Notes under the pieces: generated by a model
The model's input: the letters and a program-made list of their open reading frames with translations, nothing else
Told to the model about the DNA's origin: nothing
Database searches by the model: none
Part shown: piece after piece, positions 1 to 11,005 of the stretch
Position numbering within the stretch: the first letter of the stretch is position 1
How the letters are laid out: each line of letters starts with the position of its first letter
Source: Alnus glutinosa
Taxonomy: Eukaryota; Streptophyta; Magnoliopsida; Fagales; Betulaceae
Direction of reading: 5' to 3'
Assembly: GCF_958979055.1 (NCBI RefSeq)
Contig: NC_084887.1
Location: forward strand, 38,877,120 to 38,941,119
Length of the DNA stretch: 64,000 bases
Program-made: the position numbers and the translations under genes

Positions 1-1900
1 ATGGAATCTGACGTCCCCAGAGAGGAACTATTCCCTTGTACAACCTGCAATAATTTGACAAATTGGTTAGAAATACATCTTCACATGCAAATACATATAT
101 TGTTAGAAAAACTGAACTATATTGATATGCATACCCAAGAGCGCCTTCAGATTTGACAAACTTAGGAAGCCCATCCGAAAGACCTCTAGCAAAACCAGGC
201 TGGGTTTGAACCCGGACTTTCACTGCCTCGAATGGGCAAAGTGCAATATCAGCAATGACCTCAGCAGATGCAGAACCAGCAAGATAGATCAAGGTCTTGT
301 ACTTGGATGCATACTCAGGTCCAGCAATGTCAGAGTAGTACTTTTTAAAGAACTCATAGAATCCAAACTTGCAGGCACCCTGAGCACTGTAACCAAGCAA
401 GGTCGGCACCCAACCCCTGAAGAAGCCTCTGACGCCCTGCTCCTTTAGCAACACTCCAAATCCAGATGAGATGCTCTTGTACTTAGCAGGGTCAATCTGA
501 AAACCAAAAATCAGAATGTCAATTGATGCCCTTATATGGAAGTGTGACACATCATATTAGAAACAACCTTTTTAATTGTTGAGAGAAAAAGTTCTCCCAA
601 GTTTTCCAACATATTCTTGATATGGAAAGAACATAAAGTTATGTCAAATCCTCTTATTATGTGCAGAAAATTCAATACATAAAAGTATCTTCCCTAAAGA
701 GAGAGATGATATATCCAAATAAAATTTTGCAAATTCCAGTGAACTGATATGAAAAACCAACATTAAGTTTAATAAAGGAGTCCATTCCTGATATGTGATA
801 TTTGAGAACCAAATAGAGGATGGAGCAACCATCAAAAGAAAAATAAGAGATGTCAGATTATAGTTGATACTAAGGTATATTCCTTAAGAACGCAGATGAT
901 ATGACCTCAAGATATATGGTTAAGACCAAAAACCCAACTAATGGAAGATTAGTACATTAGATGAAGAACGACCCTCACAATAGGCAGAATAGTTGAGCCA
1001 CTTCACAAATGGAGTCCAGAGTGCAATATCAATTACTTCGTAAACATGTGAAGCCTTAATCGAGTATTTGACAGATAAGGAGAAATCTTCTTAATTAATT
1101 GAGGTGATAAAGTATTAACTAAACTAAGAAAGAAAACATAAAACACTCAATTGTAAAGTCAGTCACAATCTCTAACAGGAAACTATCAGCTCAAAGAATC
1201 TAACTACAGATCTGAAAAGGTGACTATTCCAATATCGAGATTCGAGACTATTAAATCGAAGAAAAATCCAACCGAAATTTCAACAAAAAGAACTTAAAAT
1301 CTTCATAGCATAAGAAATATATGATATTATAACTCTGGAAGACAAAGGCCATTGTGCAACAAAATCAGCAAAGTAATATTTAAAAATAGAAAATCCCTAG
1401 CTCAGCAGCAATGCATCCAAACAAACTAGAACAATCTCAGATCTACAGAAAGACCAAGTCAATGTCATAGAATCCACACATACACATATATACAGATCTA
1501 ATCCGGTAAGAAATGTAGGGAAACATCATCAAATTGAAGGAAAAGCGAGAAGAAAGTGACGGATCTAAAGAAATCGGACCTGCATATTGCATTTGACAAG
1601 GTCGAGAGGAGTGACGGTCATGTGAGTGAGACCACAGCTGAGGATCCCACCGGCCGTGCAGGCGGCGTAGAAGGCCGGCGAGTACATCTCGATCTTCATG
1701 CCGGGCTCGCTCGGGGCCGCAACGAAGACGTTGCTCCTCCTCGTCGGCGAGGATCCTTCGAGGAGATTCGAGGAGAGGCCTGCGGCGCTGCTGCTAGGCC
1801 TTGCGCCGAGCATCATTTTCTCGAGCGTCGTGGCGGCAGATGAGGAGTAGAGGAAGCTCGGGATCAGAGCTTGACGCGAGGTTTTGTCTGAGAGAGCCAT
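1..1900 (-). CDS. PHT3;1: Mitochondrial phosphate carrier (PHT3;1/MPT3 type), 5' part; 3' end lies off the left edge
   Basis: Inner-membrane carrier that imports phosphate into the mitochondrial matrix for ATP synthesis. Three exons are visible on the minus strand: 1580-1900, 135-496 and 1-44, joined by GT-AG introns in phase. Exon 1 encodes an N-terminal leader rich in Ser, Ala and Arg, then the first transmembrane helix and the carrier signature [10 protein letters not shown]. Exon 2 encodes [14 protein letters not shown], the repeat [17 protein letters not shown] and [17 protein letters not shown], a second carrier signature. Exon 3 begins [14 protein letters not shown] and is cut by the window edge. 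This order and wording match the plant PHT3 phosphate carriers. The start ATG is at 1898-1900, just below a GA-repeat leader. I expect about 120 more residues to the left. No break is seen in the visible part. Confidence 0.93.
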
Positions 1901-1901
1901 C

Positions 1902-1930
1902 GCAGAGAGAGAGAGAGAGAGAGAGAGCTA
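1902..1930. repeat. (GA)n microsatellite in the 5' leader of the phosphate carrier gene
   Basis: A run of about 13 GA units lies immediately upstream of the ATG at 1900 and would be transcribed as a CU-rich leader on the minus strand. Such tracts are common in plant 5' untranslated regions. Confidence 0.8.
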
Positions 1931-1999
1931 GAGAGGCCGGAAGCGAGAAATGAAAGCGAGAGAGAAGAGAGTTTAGGTTCTCCTTCCCAAACTCTCGCT

Positions 2000-2286
2000 G
2001 CCAAATGCTTCCTCTCCTAACGAAGGACTTTCCTTTTTATCGGTCCAACGAACAACCCTCTCTTCGCGTTAGTTATACGAGACGCGCGTGTGGCCCGTCT
2101 GGGACAAAATGACCATTTGATCAGGGTAAATTACGATTCTGACACTTCAGAACAGAGGTTTGGTTTACCCTGCGAAATCATGCTTGTGGTTTGGTTTTTT
2201 ATTGTCACCTTTGCATTTTGAACTGAAAAATATTGATTACAATTTTTTAAAAATGGAAAAAAATAAATAAATAAATAAATAAATAA

Positions 2287-2323
<37 letters not shown>

Positions 2324-2978
2324 ACATCTATTTATGTGATGATACCGGAAATTGGCATTAAAGTAAAGAAAGAACTGACGTGGCACTTTTTAGGACATAG
2401 TAGTATACATATCAGATACCCATGTTATTGTGTGAGCGAAAAAGGGAATAAGATTCCCTTAGTTCCAAGTAAAACTGAGTAGATTTATTTTACTGTAAAA
2501 AAAAATGGTGCGTGTACAATGTAAAACTATGGTGTAAATAATTTTATTAGTAGATTCATGAAATTGGATCTTGAGGTCGAAAAAAAATCCTAATCTTAAA
2601 AAAAGTGTGTGAGCTGTAGTAGTCTACACGGACAGCCTGTCGCCAAATTGGGTTTATTAGTAATTATGTGGCGAGACGAGGTTGTTTAATCTAGACGATT
2701 ACAAAAGACACCAGCCTAGCGGACCGGCTGTGGCATATTCCTCGTCACATCTTTGGAAAATGCTCAACTTGGTCGTCCCCAATTGTAAATTTTATTAGTT
2801 TGGTTCTGGTTCTGCCTGCGATTGTCAAATTACCTGTTTTTTAATCAAAAGTTTCCTTTCGTATTTTCTTTTTCCGGAAAATAGTGAGACCAAAGGAGAA
2901 ATAAGTTTTGTTGTCTGATTTATTACACCATTGAGATTAACTAAGCAGATTTTGGATACTTGTCTGATACAGCTTTCT
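2000..2978. other. Intergenic, AT-rich, no gene seen
   Basis: Upstream region of the phosphate carrier gene. It holds a compound repeat, (AAAT)n then (AT)n, at about 2263-2320. I see no open frame or RNA gene with support. Confidence 0.6.
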
Positions 2979-3782
2979 TAAAGCATCTCTAACACAATAG
3001 AATAGGCAAATGGTTAATAGAAAATGATTTTTCTATATCATATTATTCTACATCAATCTTATACTAAGATATATAGGGTGTGTGACTCATGCATGTTGGT
3101 CCTATATATGTAGGTCTCATATACATGAGTCTCACACGCAATGTATTTTGGTGTATGATTGATGTAGTAATAACATATCCCAATGATTAATAGTAATTAA
3201 ATTTGATTATTATGAGCAATTTTTTGTCTCTAGTAAAATAGGCAAAATATATTTTTTCCTTCTAGAGTGAATGGTAAATATGATATTCTGCCTATTCACT
3301 ATTCACTATTCACACTACAAAATTTTTTTATTATTTTCTCTCTCCCTTTCCATTTTTCTTTTTACTCTCCCTATTTCTTTCACACTTTTTCCTACACAAA
3401 ATAATATTTAAATGCAAGTAGAATAGAAAATCAATTAGAGAGAATATAGAAAAAACAGTAGCTAAAATAGAGATGTACTTTTTCAATAACTATTTTGGCT
3501 ATTATTGCTGGAGATGCTATAAATAGGCTATTATGTCTATTCACTATTCACACTACAATGAGTTTTCTCTCTCTCTCTCTCTCTCTCTCCCTTTCCTTCT
3601 TTCTCTTTTTCTCTCTCTCCCTATTTCTTTCACCCTTTTTCCCGCACAAAATAATATTTAAATGCAAATAGATAATAGAATAAAAAATCAATTTGAGAGA
3701 ATATAGAAAAATTAGTAGCTAAAATAAAGAGTTATATTTTCTCGATAGCTACTTTGGCTATTACTGAATTTGCTCTTAAAAG
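2979..3782. mobile_element. Composite of related MITE units (TIR element cluster)
   Basis: Both ends carry the related inverted motif (AGCATCTCTAACACAATAG near 2982; its partner reads out of 3782 as AAGAGCAAATTCAGTAATAG). An internal copy of the same end, in GGAGATGCT at about 3512-3520, divides the right half into two tandem copies, about 3285-3525 and 3530-3782. Both begin with a CTATTCACTATTCACACTACAA-type segment followed by a CT-rich tract and end with GTAGCTAAAATA plus TTGGCTATTA. The family resembles hAT-like or Mutator-like miniature elements, but no clean target duplication was found. Confidence 0.55.
3048..3167. mobile_element. Foldback MITE nested in the 2979-3782 cluster
   Basis: The two halves are inverted copies: CTACATCAATCTTATAC with GTGTGTGACTCATG on the left and CATGAGTCTCACAC with GTATGATTGATGTAG on the right. 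It is about 120 bp and is flanked by TA-rich sequence. It has no coding capacity. Confidence 0.6.
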
Positions 3783-3919
3783 TGTGATTGTTAGAAACTT
3801 GAAAAATGATAAGCAATTAATGATAGGATCCCCTACAATTAATGATCATTTTCAATTGTTTGTTCCTTGCAATTAGGCAGACAATTCTATCAGGTCTTTG
3901 ACTCACAATCTCTTGGATC

Positions 3920-4116
3920 AGGATCCTTTTAAATTATTTGTCCAAATTTGAAAGAATTCGGACAAGTGAATGTAAGAAGCCACTTATGGGAGCCACCTAA
4001 CCTGATAAGTGGTTGGGTAACCAAATTTTTATTTGATTAGATAGATTCCATAAGTGATATCTCACAATCATTTGTCCGAATTTTCTCAAATTAGACAAAT
4101 AATTTGAGAAAATCCT
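3920..4116. mobile_element. 197-bp foldback MITE, copy 1 (second copy at 52037-52234)
   Basis: Long inverted arms of about 70 bp begin AGGATCCTTTTAAATTATTTG on the left and, read from the right, AGGATTTTCTCAAATTATTTG. The arms also share an internal GAATTCGGACAA block. The centre is a short unique spacer around 3990-4040. A second copy of the same length lies at 52037-52234. Confidence 0.7.
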
Positions 4117-5188
4117 AATCTCAATTTCTTACAATTCGAATAAAGAGATTGCAGGAAATCTCGATCCGATTTAAAATGGAACTACACCATTTGGGATTGG
4201 GATGTGATGGGATACATGACCAAATCTTAATGGAGAATCCTTAATGGGAATGTCAATAATATTTCCGCATCGTAAAAGAATGCAAATTGAATTGATAAAG
4301 AATCTTGGTCAGGTATGTTTTAAAAGCCTGATGAAATTGTCTCTTTGAAAACACATTTGTCAAATGGAGAACAGAAAGGCTCCTTGTTCTTCATGTTCAT
4401 GAAGCCCTGACAGTTGTTCAATTTCAGTGGCTGCAGAGTTCAGACAATACTATCAGGTCAGTCCTCTCTCTTTCTTTGTGTGTGCGAGTATGGAGAGAGC
4501 TTGAATGGGTGCCAATGTTAGGTGTGACTGTAAAAACAAGTCAGCAGATGAATTGGTGTCAATTGAACAAAGTAACAAGAAATTATGAGATGGCACTTGA
4601 AATCAGATGCAATCAAATGGATACGACTCATACGAGAACCACAGTATTCCCCAGAAAAGCTTTGTCTTCTCTATTCTAGCAACTCTTATAGTCAACACAA
4701 ACAGAACCAATCTTCCGTATTAGTTCTGAAAGTCCTCGAACTGATTCTTTCAAGGTGGTTCTTCCTGATTTTCCAATCCATCCATAAGCAATGCCTTTGT
4801 CGGAGATGTTGTACTAAAGCTTTGTGGGCTCTGTGAAATGTATTATGCTCATCATGGTACCTTATGGTTCATGATACTTCATGTCTAAAGAGCGGCCTGT
4901 TGTATGCGTAAAAAGCATGCCGTATCATGCTTCCACAGCAAATCCACGTTTACGAACTACTTCAGTGCCAGAAGTTGCATCTGGCCTAGATCTAAACACG
5001 CCAGGACCCCTTTGAATGAGCTCATAGGAAGACAACAGCTAGGAAAATGTCAAACTTACTGCTGCCACTTTCTGATAGGCATCTAGGAAAATCCCAACCT
5101 CAAGTAAGGTTAAGCCCTGTTGATCATGACAACAAATGGGCAACAGTTTGCACGAACATTCTCAACTTTCTTTTCAATCTCATAAATA
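4117..5188. other. Intergenic, no supported gene
   Basis: Lies downstream (3') of the PPR gene on the minus strand and probably includes its 3' untranslated region. Short open frames at 4476-5086 have no recognisable motif and look random. Confidence 0.55.
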
Positions 5189-6240
5189 TCACAAGTAATC
5201 CCCACATGAACACAAGCCGTTCCTGAAATGATGAAATCGCTTTGAATCTCTAACCACAATTTCTCGATTGACTATCTTGGAAATCAACCTGATTACAGTA
5301 TGACAGTCACCACAAACCCTAAGATTTTTAATGACCTGGATTGTTGTACTAGGAGCAGAATTCATGATTCCAAAGGCAACAGCCATCTTCTCACTATGAA
5401 CTCGAAGGGTCATTTCCTTCTCTTCCTCAGTAATGTCATGAAAAACTGAAGTCATATTGCGTACATAGCCAAATTCTTGCAGTTTCATGGTTAATTTTTC
5501 CAAATATTCATAAATCTTATGATGTTCTGGATGCTCTGTGTCTCCAACCAAAAATACATGAACCCTACCATTTAGTTCAACCAAACTGAATCCAGGTGTT
5601 TTGACAATTCCATCGTTCTTCATAAGTATTCTCATCCTCTCAACATCTTCCCACCTTCCAGCATCAGCATATATGTTTAAAAGCACGACATAGTAACCAT
5701 AATTAGCTGGGTCTAATTCAAACAATTTTCTAGCAGAAGTCTCACCAAGCTCAACGTTTTTGTGAATTCTACAAGCCCCAAGAAGGGAACCCCAGACTAC
5801 AGAGTCAGGCCTCACCTTCATCCCCTTGATTAAATCATAAGCCTCATTGAGATGACCGGCATCCCCAAGAAGATCAACCATACATGCGTAGTGCTCCACC
5901 CCAGGTTCTACACCAAATTCATGGTTCATGGAGTTGAACCAATGCCAGCCTTCTTTTAAAAGACCAGCATGGCTGCAAGCTGCTAGAACTGAGACAAACG
6001 TGACATAATTAGGTTTGACCCCAGCCCCAATCATCTTGTAGAAGACTTCAAGAGCTTCTGTGGCTTGGCCATGCATTCCATACCCAGCAACCATGGCAGT
6101 CCATGACTTCACATTTTTATCCTTCATGCAATCAAATGCTTTCCTCGCCATTTCAACTCTCCCACACTTGCTATACATGTCAATAATAGAAGTACCCATA
6201 ACCGCATTCTCCTCCAAGCCCATCTTTATAACCTAAATAC

Positions 6241-6276
<36 letters not shown>

Positions 6277-7387
6277 GAATAATGACAAAAATGAAACATT
6301 TACACGCAGCAAAGAATCGTTTTTTTATATATGTAATAATCAAAACATGCCATATACAGAACAGAGGGGCTAGGATCAAGATTTGAAGAGCTAGCAATAA
6401 TGACTTAATTTACGTAAAGGTAGCTACTCTAATAGAAAGTACCTGATCATGTATACATTTCCCCATTTGCAAAGCCCCTGATTTCGCACAGGCCAACAAC
6501 ACAGCCGATAAAGTCACTGCACTGCAGCTGAGATCACCATTCTTTAACATCCCCTTGAAAACGTCCAAAGCCTCTGCGGACAGTCCATTTTGTGCATACA
6601 TTACAATCATTGAATTCCAAGAAACTGTATCCTTCTCAGCCATCCCATCAAACACCTTCCTAGACACAAGCAGCTCGCCGCACTTGGCATACACATCTAT
6701 CAAAGTATTACCAACAACCAAATCCCCCTCAAGGCCCCTCTTCACTACAAACCCATGAGTCCCCTCCGTGATTCCCTTCACGGATACACGAGAACAAGCT
6801 GAAAGAACCGAGACCATAGCAACTGAATCAATAAAACCTTTCCCATCACCCACTGCGTCACTCTCCTCAATCAACAACTCTTTAAAAAGCGATAACGCCT
6901 CGTGGGCACTGTCATTTTGGACATAGCCGGTGATCAAGGACGTCCAAGACACCACATTTCTGCGAGGAATTTCATCGAACAGTGCTCTTGCGTCCCTCAA
7001 CTCGCCACACTTGGAGTACATGTCAATGAGAGCCGAGGACACAAAGAGGTCCGATTCAAAGCCGAAGACCAAAGCTTGCTGGTGGGCTTGCTTGCCCGAA
7101 CGAAGATCGAACAAAGCAGAACAGGATTTGATGGCGCAGGGGAAAGAGGAACGGTCGGGTCTGAGAGAAAGTTTTCGCATGGACGAAAAGGCTCGGAGAG
7201 CTTCGACGGAGTCGCCTCCCCGAGCCAAATCGGCGATGACGGAATTCCAGGAGGAGACATTGGTTTTGTCTACGTATTTGCTGAACCAGGTTGCGAGATT
7301 GTGGTTGGTTGAATAGCGGTGTCTGTAAATTTTCCAGTACAGCAACGTGACCAAACGTGAACGAGAGTGTTCGAAAACTTCATTCAT
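5189..7387 (-). CDS. DYW-class PPR RNA-editing factor (At3g26782-like), with C-terminal DYL
   Basis: A PLS-type pentatricopeptide repeat protein of 662 residues, predicted to enter mitochondria and specify C-to-U editing of an organelle transcript. Exon 1 is 6443-7387, exon 2 is 5189-6232; the intron carries a 31-base A tract on the plus strand. The junction restores [17 protein letters not shown] repeats fill residues about 35-500, for example [17 protein letters not shown]-type helices. E and E+ motifs follow, then the DYW deaminase domain from about residue 525. The zinc and catalytic signature is present (H594-S-E596; C622-G-D-C625-H), as is C656-x-C658. The final tripeptide is D-Y-L instead of D-Y-W. 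Length and text match Arabidopsis At3g26782 (659 aa). The editing factor MEF14 (matR-1895) was reported from this Arabidopsis locus as I recall, so this may be its orthologue. The site edited cannot be read from the sequence. Confidence 0.92.
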
Positions 7388-8258
7388 TCGTTTCGTTAAA
7401 TGTCGCCCGTTTCGCTCCCCTTGATGGTTGTCTTTATCATTTTGTGCTTCGGCAGCTATTTTATGAAGGCATAAGGGGCAACAGGCAGGCAGTGATGGTA
7501 CTACAAAAAGATCGAGTTTTCTTTTAAAAGTTGTTTACTAAATTAAATATATATATATATATATACTTTTAGGCTTAAAAACTAAACTTGGCATTTATCA
7601 AATTAAGCTTAACTCAATATTCATACTCTGACTCGTATAGATGAGAAATCTTAATTTCGTCCCTGTACGTAGGGAATATGTAGTGGACCTAATAGTCGCT
7701 CAAGACTTTAGGGTGACTAATGACAATAATGGTCGACAACGAATCTTAATTCTCTGTTCCAGATCGAGTGGAATGAGAGCTAGCGAGAGAACATGCAGCC
7801 CCACCTTGTCCAGGCTCCAAACAGAGCTAGAGCGCCTACTCAAATAAGGTGCAACCCGAATGTCCTCTCACATAAGCGGCCTATTGCATATGCAATTGAC
7901 ATATCTCATTGCAGCCGATCCCCAATTCTCTTCTTTTTTTTTTGGTTATGGATAACCAGCAACTAGATGATTGATCATTGATGATTTGCTTATAATTTGG
8001 TTTTGGAAACATAGAAGATAAATATTGCATAGAACCATACATCATGGTTTCCTTATCATTCTCAATGGCATCACTATATTGAGGGATGGAAGGTGGGGCG
8101 AAAAAAGCGAGTTTTTTGGCCTAAAATATTTTACAAAGGCCAGTCTAAAACCCATACAAATGAATGCAAAATACTTCAACCACAAGAAAAAACAAAGAAA
8201 AGTTTGGGGGGGGGGAATTACAAGCTCTCTATCACCCAAAATACATAAAGTAATACGC
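7388..8258. other. Intergenic: PPR gene upstream region and AGP gene downstream region
   Basis: Contains a short (AT)n run near 7544-7564. The open frames at 7641-7847 and 8025-8282 show no known motif. I see nothing else. Confidence 0.5.
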
Positions 8259-8606
8259 TCAAACAACAGCGCTAGAGATTAGTCTTGTAAGGAACAAACT
8301 AACAAGTCCAACACCGCAAATGGTGATGCCACTGTGAAACCTAGCTGAATTGGAAGAGCTCTTCCCCACAAACTCGCCGGAGCTTGGCACTGGTGCAAAT
8401 GCCGCTGAATTGGGAGGAGCCGCAGAGCTTAGAGGCCGCTGGTCACTCGGAGAAGGGAAAAACGAGGACATATTGGGTGCAGTTACATACGGTAAAACAG
8501 CTGGAGAAGCTGAAATTGCAGGCTCACAAGTTGAACTTCGACCATGCAATATAGCAAAGAAGATGAACATAGATAAAGCAGCACAGAACTTGGTGAGAGT
8601 AGCCAT
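8259..8606 (-). CDS. Small classical arabinogalactan protein (AGP25/26/27-like), GPI-anchored
   Basis: A 115-residue secreted cell-surface glycoprotein precursor from a single exon. Residues 1-27 form a signal peptide (basic start, hydrophobic core FCAALSMFIFFAIL, cleavage near SSTC/EP). The mature part is rich in Ala, Ser and Pro with AP, SP and VP dipeptides (SASPAVLPYVTAP, FFPSPSD, SSAAPP, FAPVPSSGEF), the usual sites for proline hydroxylation and arabinogalactan addition. The C-terminus has a small-residue region (KSSSNSARFHSG) followed by a hydrophobic tail (ITICGVGLVSLFLTRLISSAVV region), as expected for GPI-anchor attachment. The overall plan resembles Arabidopsis AGP25-27, but these proteins are low in complexity so the exact subfamily is uncertain. 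Confidence 0.8.
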   Translation of the reverse strand: MATLTKFCAALSMFIFFAILHGRSSTCEPAISASPAVLPYVTAPNMSSFFPSPSDQRPLSSAAPPNSAAFAPVPSSGEFVGKSSSNSARFHSGITICGVGLVSLFLTRLISSAVV

Positions 8607-11005
8607 GGATAGCTGAGAACTTGAGCTAAAATTGCAGATAAATATAGTGATAACGATGTGGGTGAAATGGCGAAGAGTAAGTGCTGCTGCTGCTGTGCCT
8701 GCGTCTGTGACCCTTTTTTAGGTGAATGTCACGGGAAACATAGTGGGAGGTTAATCCTGCTGTCTTTTTCTTCAAACAATAAAATAAATATAAGAAATAG
8801 ACGACAGTTTTATATAAATTGAGTTAGGAAAGGTCCAATGAAATATATGCACGTACGAGATAATGGTTCACAAAAGAGTGGTTTCTTCACATGCTCTTGG
8901 GTTTGGAATTTTAGACAAAGGGTCCGCATGTTTCAGCTCCCTATCCTATAGCCCATGTGACCTTGGCCATTATTGAGTGCCACTTGTAAGAATCTAGGAT
9001 AGGTGTACTAGGACCAAGTGCCACCGATTTTTCAACTTCATTTTTGAGCAATAATTAGCTTGACAAAGTTTTAGATACCCATCAAATGGGATTTTGAATA
9101 ACTTTTAAAAGCCAGCTGAATGTAATCATGAGGTGTAATAACTCTGATTTAGATAGTTGATTTCAAATGAGCAGCTCGAATTCTGTCACTTCATTTAAAA
9201 ATGTCACTCTCATTCTAGCAGTCGCCGTAACCTTCACAATCATTCTCACTGCACACCGCGCGCCATAACTAGTTTTCTACCATCACCACCATAGGCATAG
9301 GGGGTGCCAAGAAACATTAAACCAACAGTGTGCCACCATAGAGTACTTGGATGTTTGCTCCGTATTGCATAGCAAGTTTAATAAAAATGCTCATCGATGC
9401 ACCCTTGCTGGCTACGACAATGACAGAAAAGATCCCACCATTGGTTGTTGCTACATATCTTGAGATGTTGTGTTCGATGAGACTTTATCTTGGTGGTCTT
9501 CACAAGAAGCGGTGCTACCAGATTCTAAACAGTTGGAAATCAATCTACTATTTAGCTACTTTGGGGCTAATTGAACCACCTTCTCTTCTTTTTTTCTTCT
9601 TTTTTAAATAAAAATGATGATTCAATCAGTCTAAAGGCCAGTTGACTGTGGTCAAACTATTTTTATGACCGAAAGAAGTAGCCCACCACTCTCAGTAGTG
9701 GTACCGGTGAGAGGCTATTAGCGGCGGTGCAACAATGACGGTAGTAGTGAGGTTGATAAGGATGGCGACGACTACTGAAAAGAGAGAGTTTTAAGTTTTA
9801 AATGATGTGGCATAATCATGACAGTACATTGGCCCAATTTATAGTTATTGCAAAGCGTGCAATATTTCTAGATATTTCACGCGATCTCAATTCGAAAATT
9901 AGTCTCCAAAACAATTGAAATAAAAAGAATTAGATCCCATGATATAATGAATTGAACTTCTCCCAATCCTTCTGTACAAGAAAATAATTATAGAAGTTGG
10001 ACTTGGCTCAACCATAACGGTCTGCATAATATTATCTAAAAACAGTACCACAGATTTTTAAATTTTTGGATCTAACATTGCTTAAGCTTCATATGTTGTG
10101 TGATATGTACTTTTGTCAATGCCAGAAGCCTTCTTTAAGTTCTTTTGTCCTCAATTTCCCGTCCCACTCAGGAAGAATATTCTATAGCAGGTCATCTAAC
10201 CTTCTTAAACTACTGGTCAGCCGTGCATAAGATTATGAGAAATAAAACTTAAAATTGAAAGACATCATTATGGAGCGTAGCATCATCTCCTCGTCAAATG
10301 AGTAACGCATGAAAAGGTTATGAAACAGTACCACGAGCAGGGTAAGAGTAATAAAACAAATGGTATCAGATTCCGATCCCGTGTAATAGGACAACCTATG
10401 TAAAAGTCTGTCTAGGCCTCGCCTCTTCGGACAGGTGTCTGAAGAATTCAAACCCACTTATTCAAGCAGTTCGAATAGGTTGAGCTCAAACAGGCTCTCA
10501 CATGAGACTGCCCTATTGCACTGAATCCCCGTGGAATGGTATTAGTGAAAATATGCAGCCTTGCAGGGTACCCTGACATTCGGAGCTCTGCAATTGATGA
10601 CATTGTTCCAGCCAAAAATAATACAATACGGGTGCCTAAACATAGCTCCTGTGGTATTTCATGAATAAGAAAGAGATAAAAAGTTCATCGAAGTTCTTTA
10701 AGTACTGAACAAGCTTATTTTTCTCCCAACACAGGAAATTACATGATTTTTCACTCTATGATAACAACTCTTGATAAATGCTACAAATTAAAAGAATCAC
10801 CCAATACAAAGATCCAACTACCAGAACAATTCTTTTTTCTTTGGAGTTGAATCGGGAAATAAATAGATTGAAGATTACAACAAGGTGTGCCAATTTTCAT
10901 GTAAAATAATGAACATACAAGTTCTATCCATAAATCACAATAATGCAAGAATTGGGCGATAATTACCACCTCTTAGAAACTTCCATGTGAGGCAAAATTC
11001 TCCAA
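8607..11005. other. Intergenic, no supported gene
   Basis: 2.4 kb between the AGP gene and the PGM-like gene. The frame at 9351-9611 and others show no domain. The region near 9640-9800 has a GC-richer patch with short GTGGT/GGCGG motifs but no repeat structure I can define. The right part (about 10700-11005) probably holds the 3' untranslated region of the PGM-like gene. Confidence 0.5.

Noticed and set aside
6241-6272. Poly-A tract as a possible retrotransposon tail in the PPR intron
   Set aside because: No element body next to it and no target duplication; simple homopolymer.
10358-10372. AATGGTATCAGATTCC resembles an initiator-Met tRNA primer-binding site of LTR elements
   Set aside because: No LTR ends or coding domains around it; likely chance.
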